Below are positions 55,338-64,000 of a DNA stretch of 64,000 bases, in pieces. Position 1 is the first letter of the stretch. Every line of letters starts with the position of its first letter. The notes beneath the pieces were generated by a model. It made no database searches and had not been told where the DNA came from. It was given only the letters and a program-made list of their open reading frames with translations. Source of the DNA: Ophiodon elongatus. Taxonomy: Eukaryota; Chordata; Actinopteri; Perciformes; Hexagrammidae. Location of the stretch: contig JACSYO010000040.1 in assembly GCA_016806645.1 (NCBI GenBank), forward strand, positions 641,001 through 705,000. The letters are read 5' to 3'. The position numbers were made by a program, and so were the translations under genes.

Positions 55338-55512
55338 GACAGAGAGAGAGACAGATAGAAACAGGGAGGGAGAGACAGAGAGAGAGACAGAGAGAGAGAG
55401 AGATAGAAACAGAGAGAGAGAGACAGAGAGAAACAGGGAAGGAGAGACAGAGAGAGAGAGACAGAGAGAAACAGAGAGGGAGAGACAGAGAGAGAGAGAA
55501 AGAGAGAGAGAG
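55279..55512 (+). repeat. (GA)n-derived homopurine tract
   Basis: About 230 bp of GAGA with GACAGA and GAAACAGG variants. Large minus-strand frames here are artefacts. Confidence 0.97.
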
Positions 55513-57028
55513 GCAGCGACGCAAAACTGTGACGATTAGAGAAACTCATTTATTGTTTAAATCCCTCGTGACCCCACCAGTGGGAAACTTTGTCAAAACT
55601 CGCAGTCCTTTCTGGGGAAGATCCCAATTTCCAACCCCCCCCCCCTCCCAAAAAAGTCAGTTATATATTATGGGTAATTGCTAATAACAATACAAAAGTA
55701 ACGCACGAGACATCTACGATATTGGCTTCTGACGCGACGGCGCAGCTGGTAAAAAATGCGCCATTTGAGGCCAAGAGTTCAAGAGTTTAAGAGATTAAGT
55801 GGCACGGCTGATCCAGAGTCAGTAGAAATGGTTATTATGTGGTGCAGTAAACGGAGAGGAAGGTGCCCGCCTGCCAAACGTGAAGCAATGTCTGATTACA
55901 CCGCGGGTTGGAGACCTCTCATCCATTACTTCAGTCAAAGTAGCACAACGTGGTTAAAGTTTTGCATTTTTATGACAGAACAATTATTTTATTACAATGA
56001 TGACTAAGTAGTTTAAACAAGCACAATTATTCTGCTTCAGTCCATTTTCTGCTACTTTCTACTTCTACTCCACTACATAGAGAACTTTATAGTTGTTACT
56101 TCACATTCAGTTAACAGCTGTAGTCACTTCATTTATATTTTACATGCAAGAACAAAAACTTATGGTCAGTTTATAAAAGATATTGTGATATTAGCTCCAC
56201 CTCCACCAGCTCCAACTATTAAAATTATATAAGTATCCATTAATATCACATCACTAGCAGGGGACACTCAACTTTTGATCCTTTAAGTCCATTTTGCCAA
56301 TAATACTTGTGACTTTTACGTTTTACATTCAGGACCGTTTCTATTATTTTTGGAAACTTAACTTTTAATATTTTATGAGTTGATGTTTTTGTATCTTAAA
56401 TATGATTCTAGAAAGTAACTATAATGTAAAAAGTAATAAAAACTACAATTTATATGAAGTGGAGTTGAACGTATAGTTCTTTTCCTGTTATCATTATTAA
56501 TTATTTTTATATCTTATATCATATCACATCATTGCATATTCTTCTGAATACTGTTAACATTTTCACATCCTATATATTATATATATATATATTTTTTTTA
56601 ATATATTTTCCAGCCTGGCTCGTTCCGTGTTCAACAGAGACACTGCATACTTTAAATTGTATTTTTTTGTGATATGTTTATGTTTATTGTCTATGCACCG
56701 ATACACCGAAGCAACAAACCGGATTCTGATTATGTTTCCATCTCTGCAGCTCATAGCTCATGTGTTGTTTCTGGATTCTATTTCAATGGATCACTTGTTG
56801 ATCGTTTAATCAGTGGAGTTTACATTTTTTGATTATGAGTTTTTATCTGCCATTTTCCCCACCAATCAGTTCAATGAGAAGCCAAAACCGTTGTTTTCCA
56901 ACTGATTCATATTTTCATGGATGCAGAGACTCGGTGAAAGAGGCCTGAGGAGCATCAGCCTCCACTTCTCCCACTGGAGTAGAAACCCAGCTCCTCTCTT
57001 CAGCTCGGCTCCCCATGGGCTGCAAATG

Positions 57029-57079
57029 GGGAGGAGGAGGAGGAGGAGGAGGAGGAGGAGGAGGAGGAGGAGGAGGAGG
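57029..57079 (+). repeat. (GGA)n trinucleotide repeat
   Basis: About 17 GGA units, 460 bp beyond the noggin polyadenylation site. Confidence 0.97.
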
Positions 57080-57539
57080 TGCAGAGGAAAAAGAATGAGA
57101 GCTGTTAGCAGCTGCTGATTCCTTCAAATCACTGAATCTCTGCTGCTTCCTTTATCAGCATGTAACGGGTTCTGACGTACGACCGACACTTTTAGATGAG
57201 ATAAGATATCGTGTTGGTTAACCGGAGGCCAGGAGAGAACTATTGACCATGTCCTCTTTAAGTCAAACATTGATTTTGTGTAATAAACCCAATATCCATC
57301 AGACATATCTACAGTTATCAACAGTCTACCACCAAATCCTCCTTCTTGTCTGTAAATACAAGTGTTACCATGAAACTGAGTAGAAGACTCCATGGTGCAG
57401 CACGTGCACGACTGTTTCAAGTGTTTTATGTGTTAAATGGCGTTGACTGGAGGACTTCACATTGGGAACACTGGCAGGTGATCAAAAGGTATCCAACCAG
57501 GTAGACGTGACCAAGAGAAGGAAGAGAAAAGCATTTAAA

Positions 57540-57933
57540 AGTCATTTCAGTGTTGTTTTATTGTACGAATATAAAGAATAAATAGCACATTTCCTTAATT
57601 TACAGGATAAAACAAGTATCAATAATCCACGTTTAACTCTGAGGTCGATCTGCTTTCTCCAAATATGGAAAAACAGCAAGTCCTTACGTGGCTCTATGCG
57701 CCATATCTCCATAAATACAAAATATATAACCAATATTCTCCACAAATAAAGTAGGCTCTGGTTACAAATAATACTGACTTTGTACAGGGAGCTATATAGA
57801 ACTGCATGGCACCGCATATACAGAAAATACATTCCTACACTCTGGTAGTGCACGTGACAATAAAAAAAAGAGAAAAGAATCACAAAAATAATGAGCTTAT
57901 AATTTATTATTCAGTCTTTTTTTTCTTCTTCCT
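57540..57933 (-). other. nog: noggin 3' untranslated region
   Basis: Sequence between the noggin stop and the minus-strand AATAAA at 57557-57562. Another AATAAA (57903-57908) lies only 26 bp after the stop. The 113-codon minus-strand frame here is not expected to be translated. Confidence 0.55.
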
Positions 57934-58602
57934 TTAACTTGAACAGGAGCATTTGCAGTCTGTGATGATCGGGTACTGCACCGGTATCCAGGCGCATTTC
58001 AGTCCCCCTTTCCTCTGCACGCATCTCCATCTCAGTATCGTCAGGTGGGTCGAGTTCGCGGGTTTACACACCATCCCCTCCGGGACCGAACACGACCTCT
58101 TGCTGAGGCAGCTGCCCACGCGCACGAACCGCGGCCAGAACCTGTGCCCCAAGTCGGTCCACGTGTACACGACCGGGCAGAACGAGTACGCCCACAGCCA
58201 CTGCTGCAGCCGCCTCTTCAGCTTCTTGCTGGGCTTGTGCTTCTTGCCGAACTGGACGTCGAAGTCCACCGCTCGGATTTCCTTGGGCAGTACTCCACCG
58301 GGCTTCTGCGCCTCAAAGTCATCGAGCTCGTCGTTCCCGGTGTACTTGTCCTCCACGGGCGGCAAAACGGACAAATAGCGGCCGTCAAAGTCCCCCAGGA
58401 TGCTCTTCAGCTCCGTCTCGTTAAGGTCCCGCTCCTTGGGGTCGAAGACGGGGTCCGGGTCCTCTTTTAATTCCACCAGCGGCAGACTGTCACTCGGGAT
58501 GGGGCGGAGAAGGTAGTAGTGCTGACAGACCCCCCTTTCCGTGAGGAGTCCGAGGGAGAGCACCAGCAGATACATGGCCACACACTGCTGGGTCTGATCC
58601 AT
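57934..58602 (-). CDS. nog: Noggin (secreted BMP antagonist), noggin-3-like
   Basis: Single-exon gene of 222 residues (human NOG 232), as is usual for noggin. A signal peptide covers residues 1-26, and the mature protein starts QHYYLLRPIPSDSLP, the clip segment that blocks BMP receptor sites. DLNETEL (N61) is the conserved glycosylation site; N183 in ANSTHL is a second sequon. A basic heparin-binding stretch lies at 120-131 (KKHKPSKKLKRR). The cystine-knot half has all nine expected cysteines (142, 165, 171, 179, 194, 203, 216, 218, 220). The acidic linker (72-110) is shorter than in human noggin. HYYLLRPIPSDSLP and KHKPSKKL resemble teleost noggin-3 more than noggin-1, but paralogue naming needs a tree. 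An in-frame Met 23 codons upstream is rejected because the signal peptide begins at MDQTQQ. Confidence 0.95.
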   Translation of the reverse strand: MDQTQQCVAMYLLVLSLGLLTERGVCQHYYLLRPIPSDSLPLVELKEDPDPVFDPKERDLNETELKSILGDFDGRYLSVLPPVEDKYTGNDELDDFEAQKPGGVLPKEIRAVDFDVQFGKKHKPSKKLKRRLQQWLWAYSFCPVVYTWTDLGHRFWPRFVRVGSCLSKRSCSVPEGMVCKPANSTHLTILRWRCVQRKGGLKCAWIPVQYPIITDCKCSCSS

Positions 58603-58913
58603 GTCCAGGCGGTCCGGCGGTGAGATCGGTGCGCGCGTGGAGCTGCTAAATGGACACTTTCTTGTGCGCAATTACGCGTGAGCCGTATCCAAAACCTGCG
58701 TCTCGAGCGTCCCTTAAAACTGTCAGTGTCCCATGATGAAAATCCGTCACAGAGATAAAGTTCATCCGCAGCAGCATCGGTGGGGAAACTATGTATTCGT
58801 GACGAACTGCGTGACAAAGCTCAGATCTCTCCTCGGGCTCCGTGCGCGCGGGCTCGGCATGATGCTCCCCCCTCTTGTCTCCTCTGAAGCGCTGAGCGCA
58901 AGCCGCGACCTCC

Positions 58914-58919
58914 GTTATA
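58914..58919 (-). promoter_or_regulatory. nog: Candidate TATA box of noggin
   Basis: TATAAC on the minus strand within GGATATAACGG, 312 bp upstream of the start codon, in CpG-rich sequence. Leaves a 5' leader of about 280 nt. Confidence 0.35.
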
Positions 58920-59025
58920 TCCTCCACACGGAGCGTGACGTAATTCGCGTGCCTCTCTTTGAATGTGGGTTTGTTGTCTAGGAGGAGATCCCCAATACCT
59001 CCTTCTTCCACCGCGCTGAGGTGGG

Positions 59026-59082
59026 GTGGTGGAGGGGGGCGGGGGGCGGGGGGAGGGTAGCTGGAGGGTAAGGGGGGGTAAT
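59026..59082 (+). promoter_or_regulatory. G-rich tract upstream of noggin
   Basis: Repeated G runs of four to seven bases (GGGG-type, separated by C, A or T), about 430 bp upstream of the noggin ATG, on the strand opposite to the gene's sense strand. Quadruplex-prone; function is inference. Confidence 0.45.
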
Positions 59083-59099
59083 GCAGCGAGAGGAGACGC

Positions 59100-61070
59100 C
59101 CCCTGTCGGTTTTCCAGACGTCCTTAAATCAGCCTCACAGTGGGAATGATTGTCTTTCATCTGGAGAATCCTTCTGCTGGAGCTTCAGCACAAAGCCAAG
59201 CGAAGGATACCTCCCAGAACATCGGCAACTTATTGATAAAAAAACAACCAGTAAACTAGGAAGAGCAGTGATACTTCCCACTACATTTATTTGACTGCTT
59301 GTTGCCACATTACTACTTTTTCTTAAAAAAAAAGTCAGAAGTCCAGAAAGATTTCACCCCACAGATTCACTCTCACGACGCTGTGATCTCAGGTCTTAGT
59401 AACTGGGAACATTTCTGCTCATTTAAGTCAATATTTCACTTCAGATTAAACCAAAAGGGACGGGTCAGCAAAAACCCGCTCAATGTGATTTTGATCTTTT
59501 GCAACAGCTTGAAAATAAGGAACAAAATCTGTGCATTACTAATAAATTTGGACATGCATATCCCTCTAAATGAAGCATCACTGTGGTGCACACCGTGTGC
59601 TTTGAAAATTGCAGTAACAAAGAGGACCATGTCTGTGACATTCATTTTCCAAATAAAGCAGAAATATCTTAATTTACTCACACATCTCATATTGTTAGTA
59701 AGCAGCAGTCAGACCGTGGGTCGGTCATGTAAAAACTCGTGCTCCGCAGCCAAACACCAAACTTCATCTTAAATTCTCGTGGAAATCCAAACGTTTACGA
59801 AGACGCTGAAATATGGCGGGTTGAATTTTTGTATAAATGCGCATGAAGTGATTCACGAAGACGTGTAGAATATTTCCGTTTGATGAATCATCAGGACATT
59901 AAAGTCTTGACGTATGAAGCTTTCACTCAGTAAAGCTTCAATAAAGAGCTGAAAGGAGTTGGTGCAGCGTGATGCTGTCAGACGGCGTGAAAGGAGGAAA
60001 CGTGAGGAGAGAGCCGGACGCTTCGGCTACAATTTTAATTTCCTCACAAATTTTTCTCGATCGAAGTGTAATTTAAAACGAGACGCGCTTCACATAAACC
60101 GAGCAGAACTCTGGTCTTCTTTGAAGAAAGACACAAACTACAGCTTGAATATGACATGAAATGACCTGTACGCTCCCTCTTCCTCCTGCAGTGTGTTGCA
60201 CTGCGTACACGTCCAGCTCACGTGGGACAAGGTTCCTGCCTGTCACGGGGCCGCGGGGCCACGGCGAGCCTCTCCATAAAGCCCAGCCAAATTAGCTCCC
60301 AAATAAACAACGCTCACTAAGCGGCGGCCATGGAAAGTATCACAATTTGCGAACCTGTCTAAGCTCACGCTCAGAGAATCATTCTTTGAAAAATAATTTA
60401 GTGGAAGAACTTAGCCAGCTGCTGCATCAGCCATAAACCATCCGCGTTAGATAAATGCATCTCTGTTTCGTTTTTGAATGAGCTAATTCACACGGAGCAC
60501 TCGAGCGACTCATTTGGTTCACCGGTAAGTGATGGCGAAAAGTCTGGAAAATGTCACCCTTATATTTTTCATCTGACCGGCACGTATCATAAAGCATCGC
60601 TCCCCCGAAAGCACCTTGACAGATCAATCCAGTGCATTCACGTGTGAACGACTCACACATGCATGTTACATACAAACCTCTTTAGAAAGAAAAAAAAAAG
60701 CACCAGTTACACAAGAAGGAAAAAAAAACGCAGAATTTTTAAAGCAAAACAAAAGATTGAATCACTTCTTTTTCTTTTTGACAATTATAAAAAATGAAGC
60801 GGTTGAACTCGCTGGCAGGGATTTCTTTTCAAAATAAAAGCGGAATAGTTCGCCCGCTGGAATAATTCATTTCTAACGTGGCTGCGTGCGGTGAAGTCCG
60901 AATATGGTTCTCATTAAGTGTCATCAGGATTTGCCAGGCTCATTTAACGCCGAGTTGTTTTTGTTTCTTCTAATCCCTTCCTACTGTTTTACCACAGGAA
61001 CATTTTGATAGTGAAATATTCCTCCTGAAAAAGACAGGCTACTTGAGACAGACGCCTGCTTAATTGAGGC
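59100..61070. other. Noggin 5' flank, no gene
   Basis: Mostly unique sequence. The block 60,190-60,510 contains 'ccataaagcccagcc', 'aaattagctcccaaataaac' and 'ttgaatgagctaattcac' and looks enhancer-like. A-runs lie near 60,690 and 60,720. Confidence 0.4.
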
Positions 61071-61071
61071 G

Positions 61072-61073
<2 letters not shown>

Positions 61074-61135
<62 letters not shown>
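61074..61135 (+). repeat. (GT)n microsatellite
   Basis: About 30 GT units. Confidence 0.97.
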
Positions 61136-61136
<1 letters not shown>

Positions 61137-61639
61137 TCTTGAGTTAACCAAACACAGTTCTCTTTGGCTAATAAACCAGCGAATGTAATGACCTTTCTTT
61201 TTTTTTTGCGGGGTCTGGTTCTTTGAGAAGACTTTTAAACCTGCGCTCAAGGATACGCGGTTCTTAAAACGAATCTCCCGGTTTGAGCCGTGCACAGGTC
61301 ACTGTGGCGTTCCCTGCTGATTTTCTCATCTCGTGAGGAAAAGCAGACTCCTGCTCTTGGCAAGGAAACCTTCAGCGAGAAGAGGCGCGCTCAGGTAGAA
61401 GCACACAGACACCAGAAGGGACTCGACCAGTCTGATCGCTTTCATCCACGCAGGAGCAGAATCACGGAGATATTCAGAGAGGCCGCTTTGGGAGTCTCCT
61501 CCACGCGGACGCTGGAGGCCCGGCGTCTCCTCTGCAGGAGCGTCGTCAATGACAGGAAGCAGTTACAGAGTCCTCCGGGGAACAAAAAACACAAAAGCAC
61601 CTTTCACGCGCTTTATCTCCCTTCCGAACGCAAGTTTCA

Positions 61640-61960
61640 CACCTCGGGCTAATTGAGGCCACATTGCCAAGCTGAACACACACAGACATGCTGCGGGTGC
61701 TACGCTGTTGACTCTGGCACTTTGGGAGGTGTGCAATTTGCTAAGTTTGTTTAGCGCTATTTTCCTATTCCTCTGCGATCCAAGAGCACACAATCACAAT
61801 AATCACTCCTGCTGTGAGCTTAATTAAAATGTATTGCTCCTCCTGACCTCTGACCATGAGATGGATGGCACATTTGCATTCCTGCAGGTCTCTGTGTTAC
61901 CTGCCTGTTCTCAGTGCGGTTGAAGTCAAAGCTCTAAATAGTCTTTTGTTTGTCAGTTTA
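61640..61960. promoter_or_regulatory. Candidate conserved non-coding element
   Basis: Unique, repeat-free 320 bp with 'ttgtttagcgctattttc', 'gagcttaattaaaatgtatt' and 'ggcacatttgcattcctgc', about 3.2 kb upstream of noggin. No coding frame. Called on texture and position only. Confidence 0.33.
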
Positions 61961-62111
61961 ACTCATAAGGCCTTTACACACCTTGGACGTGACAAATAAA
62001 CCACAAGAAATATCTGAATCACCACCAACTGAAGCTGAATTAAAGCTAAGCAGTGATGCAAAGGTTGCAGCACTTTATCAATAAAAGGTTCCCAAAAGTT
62101 TCACACAGGCA

Positions 62112-62195
62112 GAGGACCAACTACCAGGGTCCTATGTCTCGGGCTTTTATTGTGAAAGGTAAGAAGAGAAGGAGTGAATCTATCTGGCCCGCACT
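62112..62195 (+). repeat. Dispersed repeat related to 2.6-3.0 kb
   Basis: Shares 'agaggaccaactacca', 'attgtgaaaggtaagaa' and 'gaaggagtg.atct' with 2612-2805 but lacks the 164-bp insert. Confidence 0.65.
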
Positions 62196-62596
62196 GACTT
62201 TGTCGAGGAGTAATGAAGTCCATTTCTTGTTCTGTGAGAAAGTACGAATAGTTTGAAAAAAATGCATTTACGTGCCAATTAATCGCACAAAACAAGAAAA
62301 AAGCGTAAAGGCCTTAAAGGTTTGATGCATTCGTTTATAAGAGGAGGCAGTCGGGTAACTCTACATAACAGTTTAAAACAAGAGGATTATTGAACCCTGG
62401 ACCTTTGTGCATTGTAATTATTAAAGTCTGATACTGTATTAGTCTAACGGACCCTTTACGTCAAGTCTCATCATCATCAGCTTGTAGAGAACACTCATAA
62501 ATATCTGTGGCTTTTAACGAGAGCTATAATTAGCACATTTAGCTTGTTTTTCTCCCCACAGGTTGCAGAGCTGATGCTCGAAGCACCCAGAAGCCT

Positions 62597-62597
<1 letters not shown>

Positions 62598-62661
<64 letters not shown>
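62598..62661 (+). repeat. (GT)n microsatellite
   Basis: About 31 GT units. Confidence 0.97.
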
Positions 62662-62662
<1 letters not shown>

Positions 62663-62819
62663 TGAGTGCTCCTTCCACGACGCCATAAAAGTTTTCACAG
62701 ACAGAATCTCTGCATCCAAACAAAGTCATTAAAACCCAAAACTCAGAACAAAGTAGTCAGTGATTACTCTGAGGGCTGACTTTGTATTTAGGCATACAGG
62801 TGACGGACGAGTTTATCAG

Positions 62820-62822
<3 letters not shown>

Positions 62823-62870
<48 letters not shown>
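62823..62870 (+). repeat. (TA)n microsatellite
   Basis: About 24 TA units. Confidence 0.97.
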
Positions 62871-62874
<4 letters not shown>

Positions 62875-63269
62875 CATAAGTATATGTGTGTATTTTATTT
62901 ACAAAACTAAAGTCCTGGAGAGAAAACACGGTTGAAAGGATGCAAATCTCCACTGAAAAGTCAGGTATTGAGTGTTACACATTTTCAAGTACAAGTACAC
63001 AAATTTGTCAGCTTAGGTAGTGTAACTAGTATTTAAAAAAAAAATGTTAGCATGTGAATTACTTTTAACTTTCCCCCTGGGTGTCATTGGTTCCTTGTGC
63101 GTGCTGATTTTCCTTTTTGCATAATCTTTTTTCCAATATTTAAATTTTTTAGAAAAAAAAGATTGTCCAAATGTATCTAAATTCAATTTTACAAACTATA
63201 TAAACTTCCTGTAGAAAACAACTAATACTGAGAGAGACTGACAGCCCCAATCATTCATTTCAATGGGAA

Positions 63270-63975
63270 CGCTGCGTTGGCACCAGGCGGCAACCTCTGG
63301 TTCTGCTGAGTGAAGCCAATGCTGAAGTGTCTTAAAGCTTCATTCTCTCTCCTGACCACCAGGGGGCGACTCCTCTGGTTGTATAGAAGTCAAAGCTTCA
63401 TGTGTTAAAGCTGCATTCTCTCTCCTGACCACCAGGGGGCGACTCCTCTGGTTGTATAGAAGTCAAAGCTTCATGTTAAAGCTGCATCTCTCTCCTGACC
63501 ACCAGCCCCACCACCAGGGGCGACTCCTCTGGTTGTATAGAAGTCAAAGCTTCATGTGTTAAAGCTGCATTCTCTCCTGACCACCAGGGGGCGACTCCTC
63601 TGGTTGTATAGAAGTCTATAGAAAATGACTCTACTTCTCTCTTGATTTATTCCCTCAGTAAACATTGTAAACATGAGTTTATGTCTCAATCTCTAGTTTC
63701 AAGTCTTCTTCAATACAGCATGATGTTCATTTAGTACATTATGGTCCATTTAGAGTCAAACAGACCATAAAGCAGGGGATGCTTTAGGGGCGGGGCTACA
63801 AGGTGATTGACATGTCTCTACCAGAGACATATATATGGTCACTTCTGTTCATCGATTCCAAAAAAAACAAAAAAAACATGGCGAAATCGACTAACTCCAG
63901 GCTTCAAAACATCAGTCCACAAACCAACGGGTGACGTCATGACGATTACATCCACGTCTTACAGTCTGTGGTTGG
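63270..63975 (-). repeat. Long copy of the CTCF-core-bearing dispersed repeat, inverted
   Basis: Reverse complement of the 45.35-45.96 kb copy, sharing long runs such as 'aaacattgtaaacatgag', 'atgatgttcatttagta' and 'aggtgattgacatgtc'. The cassette is present in four copies. The two copies form a widely spaced inverted repeat around noggin. Confidence 0.85.
63340..63622 (+). repeat. About 73-bp tandem cassette, four copies, each with a CTCF-like core
   Basis: CCACCAGGGGGCG is present at 63356-63368, 63429-63441 and 63581-63593. A variant with one G fewer lies at 63511-63522, after a local CCACCAGCCC duplication. All cores are on the plus strand. Confidence 0.9.
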
Positions 63976-64000
63976 CGCCTACAGAGGACTATAGCAATGC

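Larger units (their letters stand above)
53757..56990. other. Gene-free interval
   Basis: Contains G-run pairs at 54,333-54,372, a CCGGGAG array at 54,487, an imperfect CA tract at 54,989-55,027 and a GA tract at 55,280. AT-rich from 56,000. No exon was recognised. Confidence 0.4.

Noticed and set aside
55730..55795. Possible tRNA-derived SINE head (GCGCAGCTGG ... GAGTTCAAG)
   Set aside because: The B-box match is poor, and no tail or second copy was found in the window.
34200..57500. Searched by eye for cbx8 or cbx4 exons
   Set aside because: No chromodomain (for example KWKGW or NILDPRL strings) or repressor box was found in the translated frames.
58603..58671. N-terminal extension of noggin from an upstream in-frame Met
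   Set aside because: A clear signal peptide begins at the downstream Met, which also has a good start context. The extension would bury it.

Overview
The window is teleost fish DNA, most likely from a percomorph. Three vertebrate genes are readable with canonical GT-AG introns. The rest is non-coding sequence rich in microsatellites (CA/GT, GA, TA), minisatellites and short dispersed repeats of kinds common in percomorph genomes. No bacterial or viral genes were seen.

Layout. 1-19.6 kb: no gene; a duplicated 164-bp element, transposon remnants, a truncated dispersed repeat at 9.3-9.6 kb and several unique, AT-motif-rich stretches that look like conserved regulatory DNA. 19.66-27.4 kb (+): enpp7, the alkaline sphingomyelinase/choline phosphodiesterase, in five exons; a possible sixth exon ends at 27,639. 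Its last large intron carries two minisatellites. 28.9-29.7 kb: a dispersed repeat with internal tandem expansions. 29.9-34.1 kb (+): cbx2, the Polycomb chromobox protein, in five exons. 34.2-57.5 kb: a gene-poor interval with a 1.35-kb inverted repeat, a piggyBac-like MITE, a 47-bp tandem array and purine tracts. 57.5-58.9 kb (-): a single-exon noggin gene. 59-64 kb: non-coding, ending in a second long copy of the dispersed repeat seen at 45.4 kb, in opposite orientation.

Context. The order enpp7-cbx2 matches the tetrapod arrangement (ENPP7, CBX2, CBX8, CBX4 on human 17q25). CBX8 and CBX4 homologues are not visible downstream; the next gene is noggin, which lies elsewhere on 17q in human. 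The three genes do not form a pathway: ENPP7 is a gut surface lipid hydrolase, CBX2 a nuclear repressor subunit and noggin a secreted BMP antagonist. The long unique stretches fit a regulatory landscape around developmental genes.

Most interesting signal. The dispersed repeat at 9.4, 45.7 and 63.4 kb carries a near-consensus CTCF-binding core. In the two long copies the core has been tandemly amplified (3 and 4 copies, about 73-bp period). These two arrays lie on either side of noggin in divergent orientation, a layout expected of a chromatin-domain boundary.
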